Assembly (NCBI GenBank): GCA_022661535.1
Contig: JAKULF010000004.1
Location: forward strand, 868,001-932,000
Direction: 5' to 3'
Source of the DNA: Eutypa lata
Lineage: Eukaryota > Ascomycota > Sordariomycetes > Xylariales > Diatrypaceae
Length of the DNA: 64,000 nt
The notes under the pieces are model-generated. The model was not told the DNA's origin. It did not search any database and worked only from the letters and a program-made list of their open reading frames with translations. Of this stretch, positions 1-11,854 are shown piece after piece (the first letter of the stretch is position 1; the number at the start of each line of letters is the position of its first letter). The position numbers and the translations under genes were made by a program.

Positions 1-140
1 TACTGCACTTCACAGATAAATAAGATATGAAGATGAATTTCATTATGAAAGCCAGTCAAAAGCTGAAATCTAGAAGTTGTAACCACTTGTGCAGGTCAAA
101 AATGTAGTAGAGCTGAACAAGCTCATCTGAAGGCAGGATA

Positions 141-1735
141 CTACGACTTCCCATCCCAGGGGCTTGACCTAGACAGTGTGGTCTGAATGTTGCAATATGA
201 CTTCATCCCTTCAATGCCCCATTCTACTCCGAGGCCGCTGTTTTTATGACCACCAAACGGATAGCTAGCACCAATTTCGGCGTGGCTATTGATCCAGACT
301 GTCCCAGCCTGTAACTGACTTGCCATCCGTTCTGCCTGGGCGATGTCTTGTGTCCACACAGAAGCCCCAAGGCCATATCGGGTATTGTTCGCTCGCCGAA
401 TAACATCATCCTCGTCTGTCCATTTGAGGATAGGAAGCACAGGACCTGGAAAATCAATCTTGTCAGAAATTGTAACTAGTACGTACGAGAGTTGTCTCGA
501 TGACTCACCGAACTGCTCTTCCACGACAATCTTTGAGTCGTCAGGCGGGTTGTCGATGACAGTCGGAGCGAAGAAGTAGCCAGTATCTTCTCCGGCTCCC
601 AGCATTGGCTTAGTGCTTCCGGCTATGACTTTAAGCCCCGTCTTTTCGACTTCAGAGAGCAGCTCTCGAACGCGTTCAAACTGCTGTCGATTGGTAAGAG
701 GGGGAATGAAGACGCCATCCGTGAACCCATCACCTGGTTTCAAGTGCTGCAAGACACCAAGCAAGGTTGCTACGACCGTGTCATACACAGATTCATGAAC
801 GTAAAGGCGCTTGATTCCACAACAGATTTGCCCAGAGTTGTCGAACGCAATACCCGTGATGGTAGGAATTGCCGCCAGGTCCACATCTGCGCATACGATC
901 GCTGGATCATTGCCCCCGAGTTCGAGAGTAACCCTCTTCAGAGTTTTGCTACAACTCTCCATGACCTTTTTCCCAGTTGCAATTGACCCAGTAAAGGCAA
1001 TTTTGTCGATATCGGGATGTTCGGTCATCCATGGTCCCAACCTATCGTCACCACTAAGGGCTTGGAGAACGCCACGAGGAAAGAATCGCAGTCCCAGCTC
1101 AGCTAACTTGAGGTTGCAATAGGGAGTAAATGGTGACGACTTCAAGATCAATACATTTCCTGTCAGCAATGCAGGTGCGATCTTGCCGCATGCTAGAGGT
1201 TGCACGGGGTAGTTCCAGGGGATAATCGCCGCAACGACACCAAGGGGCGTGTAGCGCGTCGAGATCCGACGGGTGCTGCTGTCTTCGATCACTGTTTCTG
1301 GAAGCGAGAGCTGGCAAAATTCACGGAGCCACTGAACTCCAGTTCGGATCTCCAGTTGAGCTCGAGGGAACTATCGATTTGGTGATTAGTTAATACCACT
1401 CACACCCCCTATGATGGGATCACGAAATATCATACCGGCTTCCCTTGCTCCCTAGTGAGCAACGCTGCAAAGTCATCTAGTTGGGCGTCAAGAGCGGACG
1501 CGAATCCCTCCACTGCCTTCTTGCGATCTTCCCAAGGTACCTGAGCCCAAGATTCCGCCGCTATTTTGGCAGCCCGGACGGCCTTCTCAACATCCTCAAT
1601 CGTGCTGAGGGGGACATCGGGGTTGTTTTTCAGCGTTGAGGGGTTCTGCGAACAGCCCGTGGTTTCGGTGCTGGTGAGCTTCCCGTCAATGACGTTGAAA
1701 AACTCATCGAAACTGATAGGCTCAGTGGATGCCAT
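141..1735 (-). CDS. NAD(P)-dependent aldehyde dehydrogenase
   Basis: Oxidises an aldehyde to the carboxylic acid with NAD(P)+; the exact substrate cannot be read from the sequence. Three exons, 1735-1436, 1370-509 and 445-141, joined over a 65 bp phase-0 intron and a 63 bp phase-1 intron. The second intron has no stop in frame, so the unspliced frame runs through it. The product is 488 residues, normal for the family. Seen: the PWNYP cofactor-binding motif near residue 152, FTGS near 226, the general base in ELGGN (Glu about 250) and the nucleophile in GQICCG (Cys about 283). The start is the ATG opening MASTEPISF; the frame extends a few codons upstream, but family length fits this ATG. Two other oxidoreductases follow on the same strand within 8 kb, so a role in a shared pathway is possible but unproven. 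Confidence 0.9.
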
Positions 1736-3407
1736 TGCTACGTCCGAGAACAATTGTGACGTGGGTCAATCTCAATAGTGGTCGAACTGAGGTCGAACAG
1801 ACATTGGAACGCAGCCAGAGGATAAGACACGGGTGCAAAACAAATGTTTCATGGACGTTAACCCGCAACATAGATAAAGATGTGAGGAGCAAAGTTCCCC
1901 GGTGGGCATATCGGACCGGAAAATATGATATTTGATGTTGGTCTGTACCTCTCCGCCACTGATATAAACACCCCCTGCCGCACTAGCGCCCAGTTCAGAT
2001 GAAGACCGTACCGGTGCGAGGTTGCACTATATGTCAATAACAAGTTGGCTTGACCCTTGTCAATTACTCGATACAGATAGCCGCCAACTTGGGGGCCAGA
2101 TAACAAACGTGATGAGGCTATGCTGTATGTGTGGTATTGCTTCTCGCATGGTTCTAAGTTTCATTGCTATTGCATGAAATTTGAGATAGATATTAGCACA
2201 ACCTGCACTGCGACTCTGCGAAGGCTTTCAAGTCATTTTCAGACATCCGGGGCCTTGAATGCAGAGCAAAGCAAGGACAATGATATAACTTCTTTTCCAT
2301 ACACGACATACGAAATCCTGTACAGTATATTCTAGTATATTTGGGCTAAATCCTTTACTTTCGCTAATACCAGATGTCTTAGAATCCAATTAGTCATGAC
2401 ACAGATATTTAATTGGGCATAGCAGTAGCTAAGCACGAGGGGATTAAACAACTACATGTATACCGAGGCACAGTTGACTCCGATAATTTTGAAATAATAG
2501 AGGGAGAGGGTCAATAGGTGATGAGGCTACGCGGCGGGTACATGGGCCTGTCTATAATCCCCGCCAAAGTTATTGATGTTACATGCAGGTGCACTACCTA
2601 ATATGCAGTTGCTCGTCGCAATAGACCCGAAATAACTTCCGGGAAACCAATGGAGGAACTCCTGGTTGCCTTGTGCTGCAGCAGACGTTACAAACTACTG
2701 CACATTTCTCTAAATAACCTGATAACTGCTGATACGGCCAAAAGGGAACAGACCAACTTAAGCCTTGCTTCTTGCCAAGTGTGATGGATGTCCCCTATCA
2801 CACATACTCTATATCCCTTACTTGGGTAAAGAACACAACGTCAAAATCTCATGTTATACCTAGGCACGGGGTAAAATGCCTCACCCTTCATGCTTCAGGG
2901 CATTCTAAGCCATAAAGCTCCCTAAAGCTCTGAAGCGTAAGGCAATGAACTACTAAAGCTTTTGGGTTAACAAGCGGCAATTCACTTTGTATGAAGGTCC
3001 AACTTCACGGAGAAGCGACATAGGTTTTTTTTGGAGGAATGTGGTTTCAACAGTCACTTCCGGCATGATAGCAGCAATGAAATGTTGTTCTAGGCGTTTC
3101 ATATTTCCACAGAGAATTAATTAGTTGTCCCTGTAACACGTAAGGGTCATTTCAGTGGCATATGGCGACCAAACAAAGATAATACAGAAGCCCCAGATAG
3201 GAAAATAGAAGATGATGAAGTATAGAATGTGACTAGATAGACGTTAAGACAGCCTGGGCATTTAAGCAGCTCAACCCAATAAACCCCTTTATCAATCATA
3301 CAGAGTCAATTTTATTGTCTAATAGCCGATTAACATAGCCCCCTAAGATGACACCACCAACAATGGCTTCTCCAAGGCATTGATAGATGTTTAGACATAC
3401 TTAATGG
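1736..3407. other. Intergenic region upstream of the aldehyde dehydrogenase
   Basis: About 1.7 kb between the dehydrogenase start and the A+T-rich element. Both strands hold only short frames without recognisable domains. The first few hundred bases presumably carry the dehydrogenase promoter; I saw no clear TATA box. Nothing else can be supported. Confidence 0.5.
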
Positions 3408-3464
3408 TATATACTAGGTTTTCAGTTTGGAATGTCGCGCCCCACTTATGTTTAGAAACACACG
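3408..3464 (+). repeat. Left terminal inverted repeat
   Basis: The 57 bp left end of the A+T-rich element begins TATATACTAGG and contains a GTCGCGCC core. It pairs with 4687-4743 without gaps. It is far more G+C-rich than the interior, so it seems to have been hit less by mutation. Confidence 0.88.
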
Positions 3465-4686
3465 TTTTTTTTTTTTAAATACATCAGCTCGAAGGCTTTT
3501 ATAAGAAATCTAAAATATCTTATCACTTATAAAAGCTATAAAGCCTTATATAAGCTTTAAATAACCGCAATAAAAATTTATATATAAAAAAACTTACTTT
3601 ATAATAATAACTATTATGCGCATAAAATTATTAATAAAAACGTAAAACTTAAATAAGCGAATTAATAAAGTTTAATAAAGCTTAATAAAGTTCGATAATA
3701 ATTATAAATGGTTATTATTATTATTAAGTTATATTAAAATAAAATAAAATCTTTAAATTAACATTTTTTAATATTATTAAAATTTAATAAATTAAATATC
3801 GTAACGCATATAAAGATTATAAAGATTTAATAAGTTTTAATTAATAAGTTTTTTAAAAAGTTATAAATTAACGTTATTTACGTATTAATAATTATAATAT
3901 ACGTTCGGTTAATATTATATTATATAAATAAAAATTAAAAACTTTAATATAAAATAAAAAATATTTAAAAAACTTAAAAAGTTATAAAAATATATAAAAT
4001 ATTATTAAATAATTATTTTAAAAAATTATCGATAAATAATAATAAAATATATAATATAAATAAAAAATATATAAAATATTTTTTAAAATTATAATTTAAA
4101 TATAATAATTATAAATATAAATTAAATATTATAAAAAAACCTTAAATAAATTAAATATAAATATATTATTTATATATTTATAACTTTTATATTTATAAAA
4201 ATATTTAAGTTTTTAATATATATTATATAATATTTTTTATAATTTTTAAATTAATATATAAAATATTTAATTTTATAAAATATTTATTTATAACTTTTAA
4301 AAAAACTTATTTTTCGAAAATTATTAAATTTTTATAACCTTTATATACGTTATAATATATAACTTATAATATTTTAATAATTTTAATAAACGTTAATTTA
4401 AAAATTTTATTTTATTTTAATATAACTTAATAAAAATAATAACTATTTATAATTATTATCGAGCTTTATTAAGCTTTATTAAACTTTATTAATTTATTTA
4501 TTTAAGTTTTACGTTTTTATTAATAACTTTATATATATAATAATTAAAAAGATATAAATAATATTAATATGTAACTTTTAAAGTAATTTATAAAATTACG
4601 TAATTTTTACATTTATAAGTATTATTTTACTTTAAATATCTTATAATCTTTATAAAAACCTTCGAGTTAATATGTTCAAAAAAAAA

Positions 4687-4743
4687 CGTATATTTCCAAA
4701 CATAAATGGAGCGCGATACTCCAAACTGAAAACCCAGTATATA
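4687..4743 (-). repeat. Right terminal inverted repeat
   Basis: Mirror copy of 3408-3464. The eight differences from the left end are all C/T or G/A. Five or more of them can be read as C-to-T changes on one strand or the other, as RIP would produce. Confidence 0.88.
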
Positions 4744-4911
4744 TATGGCACCACGACTTTGTCAAACAAATAGCAATGTAGCCATAGTTTATATGACCAT
4801 CATGACAGGCTCTCCTCTGCACAGTGTCTTAAGAGCTAACCATATTTGGATCCAGATCTGGACGACAATCAGGTTTTAGTCAACCGGTTAAGAATCTAGG
4901 GAAATCAATAC

Positions 4912-5911
4912 TTATGCAAGAACTGAGACTGACACTCCAGAGTCCACCACCAATGATTGTCCGTTGACAAAGCTGGCCCCAGGGCTGGCCAGAAAATGGA
5001 CCACGTTTGCGATCTCTTCCGGCGTGGCAACACGGCCAAGAGGCATCGACTTTTTGAGGATCTCCCCAATTTCCGGTTGCCTCGCAAGGCCACGTTGAAG
5101 CATCGGAGTGTCTGTGAAGCCCGGGCACACTTCGTTTATCCGGAGGCCAGTACTACGGTTTTCAAGGGCTGGGTCAATAGGTCAGAGATACTCGTGGTAT
5201 TCACATCTTAGCCGATTTGGGCATTTGGGCTTACCAGCACATTTCACTATTCCTCTTGCAGCAAATTTGCTCGCTGTGTAAGTGATGGAATTGGCCGTGC
5301 CGATCACAGCAGACAACGAGGTGATGTTGATGATAGAGCCTGGCCCTATGCTGCGACGACCACTGCGCCCTTCGACATATAGAGGTTCTTGGTCCTTCAT
5401 CACAGTGATCTCTTCTTGGAGGCAATGGAGTATGCCTTTCGCATTCACATCATGCAAAAGATCATACTCCGTTTCGTTCACACTTGGAGTGGCAGCTTCG
5501 ACTTGTCGTGGAATCTAACGGACATTGATCAGTATCATTCTGAACCACATTGGCATATCAACTTACTCCAGCACTATTGACAGCGTAATCAAGCCTGCCA
5601 AATCGTTCCTTGACTTCCGTTACCATTGCTTTCACGGAAGTTCGATCTCGGACATCGACCATGATGGCGACAGTTTGATAGTCTTTGGCTGTCGCAATAG
5701 ATTTACTCTTCTCTGAACCTGCCATTGCCGCATCAAGAGCCTGATCTGCAAAGACTACTGCTCGAGAACCCCTCTCTGCAAACGTTAAAGCGGTTTCGAG
5801 GCCAATGCCACTACCTGTTCAGATGTGCTTAGTTAAACTATCAGCCAGTATATTTCGAAATAGTGTTTGCTTACCAGCACCGACAATCAGAGCGACACCC
5901 TTGACGTCCAT
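4912..5911 (-). CDS. Short-chain dehydrogenase/reductase (SDR)
   Basis: Classical SDR that oxidises or reduces a hydroxyl/carbonyl group with NAD(P)(H); substrate unknown. Four exons, 5911-5875, 5814-5567, 5514-5235 and 5168-4912, with introns of 60, 52 and 66 bp, give 273 residues, the usual size. Seen: the dinucleotide-binding turn VGAGSGIG at residues 10-17, NSAG at 92-95, the catalytic Ser near 161 in NITS, and Tyr174/Lys178 in YTASK. The C-terminal part has the CPGFTDTPM loop and the typical end with DSG. The first exon is only 37 nt and breaks the glycine motif, so the start is fixed by the motif. The A+T-rich palindrome begins 168 bp beyond the stop. Same strand as the aldehyde dehydrogenase and the aldo/keto reductase. 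Confidence 0.9.
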
Positions 5912-6674
5912 TTTGAACAGAAAATACTGCAATGATGACAACCTTAGCTCTATTTGAATTAGAAGTTTCTGGACAAAGATGAGCTGGGACAAAACTAACT
6001 ACGTTGATGGCAGTTGGGTATGGAAATTCAGTTGTATAAAATCCTGCGGGGTTCGTAAACGGATTATTGGTGTATTTTTACCTCGCATTTCTGGTTAGTA
6101 GTCAACACAGGTGGCGCAGCTATCAGCCGAATCCCGAGGGCCATCTCTGCCTGCATGTGAGCAAACATGCATAGCTAATGTAGCCTTTGTGTCACCAAAA
6201 GAAGGGGTTTGTTCCGCCTGTGCCGAAGGAGTGAATTTAGTGGTTACATATTCTAATAGTATCACGCTAAAAAAAGAAACCGTTATAGCATTTTTGGCTA
6301 TGACAGTATATATACTCAATTGTGACAGGTAGCCCAGCATTAGGGGCTGTACGTATTAGTTGAGGACGGATATCAGACAAATAGCCCCGAGACTTAGCTG
6401 AATGCTTCTACCAATAATTCTTCGATGCTATTGGACTAACACTTTATTAAGGGATTTTCCATTAATTAAAGCTATGGTAGATAATGAATGTACAAGACCA
6501 CAAATATTGCTATCCAAGTCATCCTGAACTATTGCATTTGATATGACTAGATGTACCATGCCAATGGAACTGTAAACCTGACAATGACGGATCAAACAGG
6601 ATTGAGAGTAGAACGGGTATGTAGTACAAGGGACTATCAACCACGACCCTCGCATATCAGATATGTACTCCAAC
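5912..6674. other. Intergenic region between SDR and aldo/keto reductase
   Basis: About 760 bp. It carries the SDR promoter on the right of its start and the 3' flank of the aldo/keto reductase. Short frames on both strands have no recognisable content. Confidence 0.5.
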
Positions 6675-7929
6675 TCAGCTAGATTCCTCCCTGGTGTCTC
6701 GGAACAAGTGACTAACATATGCTTCTGGGAGCGTGTCACCACCAAGGTCCGCAGTCTGGGCAAAGGCCCTAATCTCAGCCTCTTCTTCATCTGTAACAGA
6801 GACGTCCAGGGTAGCCCAGTTCTCTTCCAAATACTTGACCCTCTTCGTTCCGGGAATGGGGAAGATATCGTGGCCCTGCTTCAGAAGCCACGCAAGGGCG
6901 AGCTGCGATACCGTGCATCCCTTCTTATCGGCTAGCAGCTTGAACTGGGCGACAGCTTGCACATTCTTGTCCCTGTTTTCTTCCTGGAACTGCGGCATCA
7001 TCTTCGGGCGCATGTCTTTCTCATCGCTGGCGAGATTTCCCGTACCGAAGGTGGAGGTAAGCAGGCCTCGCCCTAGTGGGGTGGCTATCACAACCGCAAC
7101 TCCGAGTTCGCGGCAAGTGGCCAGGAGGTCGGTGCCAGAGGGGCCCTCAATCCTGCGCGAGAACACCGAGTATTCGGTCTGCACCGCATCAACTGGAGCG
7201 ATCTTGTATGCTCGACGGAGAGTGGCGGACGTGATGCATGAAAGTCCAATGTACTTGATCTTCCCCTCCCTACAAAGATTGCTGTCAATAAATGAAGTCG
7301 ATACCTCTCCAACTTCCCAAAATCTAGTTACTTACGCCTTCAGTTCCGCTAAGGCTCTCATTGTCTCTTCGACGGGCGTCTCAAAGTTAAGACCATGCGC
7401 GTAGTCTGTTTTGTAACTAGTTAGCCAGCCAAAATCAATGACATCTGCTTTTCTGGGAGTTCGAGTAACATATAAGCAGGGATATACAGGGTCAGGGTAA
7501 GGCTTACAGAGGTCGATCGAGTCAACACCTAGGCGCTTGAGGCTCTCCTCGCAGGCTTTCTTGCAGTAGGGGCCCGAGCTATCAATCTCATAAGTCTTGC
7601 TATCTTTAAGTATCCCGAACTTGGTAGCAAGGAAGATCTGGTCACGCTTTTCGGTGCGCTTGAACCATCTACCCAGCATCTCCTCATTATCACCGTAAAG
7701 ACTTTGCAAGAATGGTTAGCATGGGATGGACCACGATGATAGAGCCAACTTACTCGGCGGTGTCCCAGAACGTCTCGCCTAATTCAACGGCTCGGTCGAG
7801 GAGCGCAAAGACTTCTTCATCGCTGGGAGTAGTCCCATAGACCGGGTAAGACATACCCATCAGCCCAAAGCCGAGCCGGGGTACACTTGGACCGTTCTTG
7901 CCCAGGGGAGCAAATTTGGTATTAGCCAT
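6675..7929 (-). CDS. Aldo/keto reductase
   Basis: NADPH-dependent carbonyl reductase of the TIM-barrel AKR superfamily, closest in feel to fungal YakC/AKR13-type proteins. Four exons, 7929-7754, 7701-7508, 7405-7336 and 7269-6675, with introns of 52, 102 and 66 bp, encode 344 residues. The catalytic tetrad is complete: Asp56 and Tyr61 in DTADLYGD, Lys86 in LATKFGI and His127 in YYAHGLN. The C-terminal cofactor motif PIPGTKR is present. Several codons are created across splice junctions (Asp59, Tyr124), which confirms the splicing. The start is the first ATG of the open frame (MANTKF), with a TATA-like box about 130 bp upstream. The substrate is not deducible. Confidence 0.92.
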
Positions 7930-9997
7930 GATGGGGAAGTTGATAACGGAGTTCAGAGAATTAATTGTTTAAGTGGTACACCTCGTAAGGCTCGTTCGAT
8001 TGATCGATGAAGACCTCAGACATCTTGTCCCCTGAGAAGAGGACGACAGCGTAGAATTTATAGCTGCTGTCTCGACTACAGTGAGCTGCAGCATGGAGCG
8101 CGCGGCCACCGACGCAGGGTAGGCTATCTTCGATTTTCGTTGATGATGTCCGAGTATCTTAGATGAGATTGTTCTAGACCAATCCTATTTCGGTTAAAAC
8201 CCATCCTCCTCCTTGTGTTCCCGTGGAAGACCGTGGTTCATACCGAATGGATTCCGGTATGGAGCGCGGAGGACGAGGGCTTGGCATGCGATGTGGAGTC
8301 ACCTCGGTCCGTCCGCGGACGGTCGTACACCGTGGTTCAAGGTTGCCGAACATGACTCATCCCAAAAGCTACCACAAGTGTAATGGACGTTCTTTGCGCC
8401 ATACAAAAATCCCTGAGGATTCTTCGGCAGTATTGCTATGACTACTATCGGTGAGCAGCAGCGGTATAATGACGTGAGCGAAAGGATTCGGACCATTATC
8501 ATTGCCGGTAGCCCTGCAGCTATTGACAGAAAAGCACCCAACTCGGTGATACGGCTGGCTACGAGCCACAGCTGGAAAGGCGGAAAAACCTACGTAGATT
8601 CCTATTCTTTTCGCATGTAGCTGACTTTCACTTTTCCAAATTGGCGGATAGATTAGGATTGACGCACTTTCATTTCATCGTTTCCCTCAGAAGCCAGAAT
8701 TTATATCAAGCTTTCGTCATAACGTTGAACTTCTAATAATACTAGTAGTCAGAGTGGTAGGACAACGACGTAAAAGAAATAATGAATATCAATCAATGAT
8801 GTTTATTTCAATATTTATCTCAACAGATTGTTGGTGATGCGACTTGCTGTCCCTACATGTAGTTACATAATTATTCTTCTCGTTTACGCTTTCATTCCGT
8901 CTATCTAAGCTATGTTTCTAACAATTTTGAAATGTAATATTACGAATACTGTCAGGTTTTCTGACGAGCCAGTGAGGTCTAAGCACCTAGTATCTTGTAG
9001 TCTAGTTCTGGTCGACCTGTTTGTGCAAGCGAAATATACGTCTATTTGCCCATGATAACTACTTAGTTAACACCAGAGCAATAGTCACGCATCATTTCCA
9101 AAAAAAGAACCACTACAGTTATCTCCTCTCAACGAATATTTCAAATCCCTTTATAATTATATTAAACTAGTTCTAGGAGAATTAGGTTTATGATCATGAT
9201 GCAGGATTTTACCACCTATGTAGTTGTTAATAGTGCAGTTCTTGCAGGCTGTATTATTTACTGCTCGTTGGACCTCCGTATGGTATCGTTCCAGGCCGAA
9301 CTCCCACAGGCCGAGCACGCCAATGATCAGTTTTAGTGCCGATATTTATCACATCCCATCGTATTAGAGTATTACGACCCGGAATAAGGAGTAGCCGCTG
9401 GAAAGATTGCGGTGCGAAAGGGTGGGTTCACGACTGCTCATATTATTATCAGCCGAATGTAGGATACAACTTCACTCTATGCGACGTTAGCTTTTTATAG
9501 AAGTGGTGGAAATCCTGATACACTGGACTTTTATGATTAGAGTTAGCAGTCAGGCATCAAGATAGTGTTCCGTGGAGGCACGATGGTCCATTGGCTGATT
9601 CTTCAACCAAATCAGTGTATCCTATTGTTCTTCGTGTTCCCATTGTAGGTGCATTACAGATTTTATTATCCTACCTAAATGATCTAAGTTTTATTGGCTA
9701 TCTGTACTGATGTACCTAGCATAGATAAGATACATATATATGTGACCTCAAGATGCCTGAGGAAGATACCTGATCAATTTTTCTTTCCTTAAACCACCAC
9801 ACAATCCGTACATACACGTAAACATACACGCCAATACGTCAACCAATCTACCTATCCATTTGCACTGAGGATTTTCAATCCCGATACCCACCTCCTTCTC
9901 TTTACGTGAGATCATTATCTTATTTCACCATCATCCATTTGTTCATTCAATCACGTTGTTTCTTCCCAAGCCAACATCCTCTAATACATCCGAGGCA
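7930..9997. other. Intergenic region between aldo/keto reductase and F-box gene
   Basis: About 2 kb separating two divergently transcribed genes. Apart from a TATA-like box for the reductase, I see only short frames without domains and a CT-rich stretch just before the F-box start. Confidence 0.5.
8057..8062 (-). promoter_or_regulatory. TATA-like box for the aldo/keto reductase
   Basis: TATAAA on the minus strand, about 130 bp upstream of the ATG at 7929. The spacing is reasonable for a fungal promoter. It is a six-base match only, so weak evidence. Confidence 0.35.
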
Positions 9998-11854
9998 ATG
10001 GAAGACGCTGTCAGGGCAAACGAGGCTCGGACGAAATCCCTCCTCCAGCTCAGAGCCAGCTTGCATTCATCTCTGCCCATTCCCGATGTCTGCGACTTAG
10101 AATTCCTCTACGAGGAACGGAGGCTATTGGAATTAACCTCCCAGTCCATCCGAAGCAGCCTTCACTGCGGGGGTGTATTCGGAATCGCCACAGAAATAGC
10201 TCCTACATTAGATGCATTGAGTACGCGCGCCGCCAATATTCAGCAGATGATCGAAATTGTATCCCGGCGCTCTCTAAGACCTCTGAACATCATGGATATG
10301 CCAGACGAAATCCTCATGATCATCTTCGGACACACCGAGGATTGGGTAGAGGAGGCTGATGATCCGTGGGACCGCCGCAACGGGGTGGATGACATCAGGA
10401 ACATCCGTCTAACATCTCGCCGATTCCACAACTGCAGTTCGCATTTACTCCTGTATAACGTCTGCGTTGAACTCACGGAGGAGTCTCTTTCCCGCTTTGG
10501 GGAAATCTCGTGCCACCCACTTATTAGTAATGGCATCCGTGGTGTTCATGTGGCACTGGATTTCTACGACTCAGTATTGGCATCTGACAGGCGCAAACTT
10601 GGGTTTCATATCTACGAACGACTGATCAGAATTGGTAAAGTTACCCAGGTGGCCATTAATAAACAACATAAGCGTAGTAGCGCATCCAACAAAATTGTCA
10701 ACTCAACCGATAAAGAAATCGAGCAGGCTATGGAATCAATGCGAAGGGGCTGGGATATATTGGTAGTACTAAGCCGATGTATATACACAGACCCTACGAA
10801 AGACGACACGAACGAAATGACAGCTTGTCGTTCTATGTTACTCCGAGCTCACGACAGATACCGACAGTGCTACGAGTCGCAGGAACGCTTGCGACTTTCC
10901 GGAAAATTCCCCGAGGCTCTAGCTGCCGCGATGAGTAGACTATCACGGATAGAGAGGATGGAGTTCTTAGATGGTAAACATCAAACCCTTTACTTCCGTC
11001 GTCAAGAGAGTTTCCATGCGATCACTCATGATCCAGAAGCCCTTTATCGGTGGATGATCTCTCCGGTATATTGGGAACATGCAAAGACACCAGGAAGGGG
11101 TCAGCCGTCTCTTGGACTACTCGTCAAGATACCCGCGGCGGTGGGCGGAGCTGGTGTCAAGCTAGAGCAAATCAGGTTCAGACTCGCGCTACCCGAGGAC
11201 ACCTCCGAGATGTTTCCCAATGTTCAGGAATCCCAGAATATTCGGGCCCTAGTCACGAAACTACAAAGGTTTCATGCACGATTCGCCTATTTTCCACATC
11301 AACGGATCATTCGTACCACCCAGACTCCCAGGATGGCGGCAGGAATTCTGCATTTCATTACGACATTTCTAGATACAGACAGTCTTAAAGGCATCGGTCT
11401 GGACTTTGCCTCTCTCTGGGGTACTCGCACTGGCGCGGAAGCTTTCAACTTAGGGCTGCTTATTCAGGAAAGGTCCTGGCCGAACCTCGAAAATTTCTTA
11501 GCAATAGGCGTGTCTTTGAGAATGGCGGCCCTGAAGGCATTTGTGCATTTACGCCAGCGCCCGACGGCATTCCGACTAGAACAGGTTCGTCTGTCGTCTG
11601 GTACCTGGGCGGAGGTTCTCGATATCCTGCGAACCAAGTCTTCTCAGCGATCCAACCTGATGAGACCCTCCGGGGCGGAAATCAATGATATGACTCGCGA
11701 CGAACTGGCGTGGATAGTTGGAACGAAGTCAATGGATTTGCACGAGGGAGAGCTTAAGACCCAGGCTGCTCTGTATGTGTGTGGGCAGAAAAGCGTGAAT
11801 CCATTTCGAGAGGGCCCGCCTCCAGAGGACGTGGAGATGCTAGATGTTGAGTAG
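9998..11854 (+). CDS. F-box domain protein
   Basis: A single-exon gene of 618 residues. F-box proteins recruit substrates to SCF (Skp1-Cullin-F-box) ubiquitin ligases. The F-box-like segment is at about residues 95-140, opening LNIMDMPDEILMIIFG, followed by the typical arrangement of a variable N-terminal helix and a long C-terminal region. That region looks like the degenerate leucine-rich or helical repeats of large fungal F-box families, but I see no WD40 or kelch pattern. The open frame runs upstream of this ATG without another ATG, so MEDAVRANEA is the start. Such genes are numerous in ascomycete accessory regions and often unlinked in function to neighbours. The substrate is unknown. 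Confidence 0.78.
   Translation: MEDAVRANEARTKSLLQLRASLHSSLPIPDVCDLEFLYEERRLLELTSQSIRSSLHCGGVFGIATEIAPTLDALSTRAANIQQMIEIVSRRSLRPLNIMDMPDEILMIIFGHTEDWVEEADDPWDRRNGVDDIRNIRLTSRRFHNCSSHLLLYNVCVELTEESLSRFGEISCHPLISNGIRGVHVALDFYDSVLASDRRKLGFHIYERLIRIGKVTQVAINKQHKRSSASNKIVNSTDKEIEQAMESMRRGWDILVVLSRCIYTDPTKDDTNEMTACRSMLLRAHDRYRQCYESQERLRLSGKFPEALAAAMSRLSRIERMEFLDGKHQTLYFRRQESFHAITHDPEALYRWMISPVYWEHAKTPGRGQPSLGLLVKIPAAVGGAGVKLEQIRFRLALPEDTSEMFPNVQESQNIRALVTKLQRFHARFAYFPHQRIIRTTQTPRMAAGILHFITTFLDTDSLKGIGLDFASLWGTRTGAEAFNLGLLIQERSWPNLENFLAIGVSLRMAALKAFVHLRQRPTAFRLEQVRLSSGTWAEVLDILRTKSSQRSNLMRPSGAEINDMTRDELAWIVGTKSMDLHEGELKTQAALYVCGQKSVNPFREGPPPEDVEMLDVE

Larger units (their letters stand above)
3408..4743. 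mobile_element. RIP-decayed palindromic (fold-back) transposon-like element, 1.34 kb
   Basis: The whole segment is one inverted repeat. The 57 bp ends, 3408-3464 and 4687-4743, match each other in reverse complement with eight mismatches, all transitions. Inside, 3630-3764 matches the complement of 4392-4525 closely, and similarity continues towards a centre near 4075. The interior is almost pure A+T; most remaining G and C sit in ACG or CGA contexts. No transposase frame survives. Both ends border TATA, so a TA target duplication, as in Tc1/mariner-type elements, is possible but cannot be separated from the repeat itself. Transition-only divergence plus A+T enrichment is the classic RIP signature. 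It could be a fold-back element or MITE, or two head-to-head copies of one transposon. Confidence 0.85.

Noticed and set aside
3630..4530. Centromere- or origin-like A+T-rich region
   Set aside because: The arms match each other as an inverted repeat with defined termini, which a decayed transposable element explains better.
6733..7404. 223-codon plus-strand frame over the aldo/keto reductase
   Set aside because: Antisense of a well-supported AKR gene with a complete catalytic tetrad.
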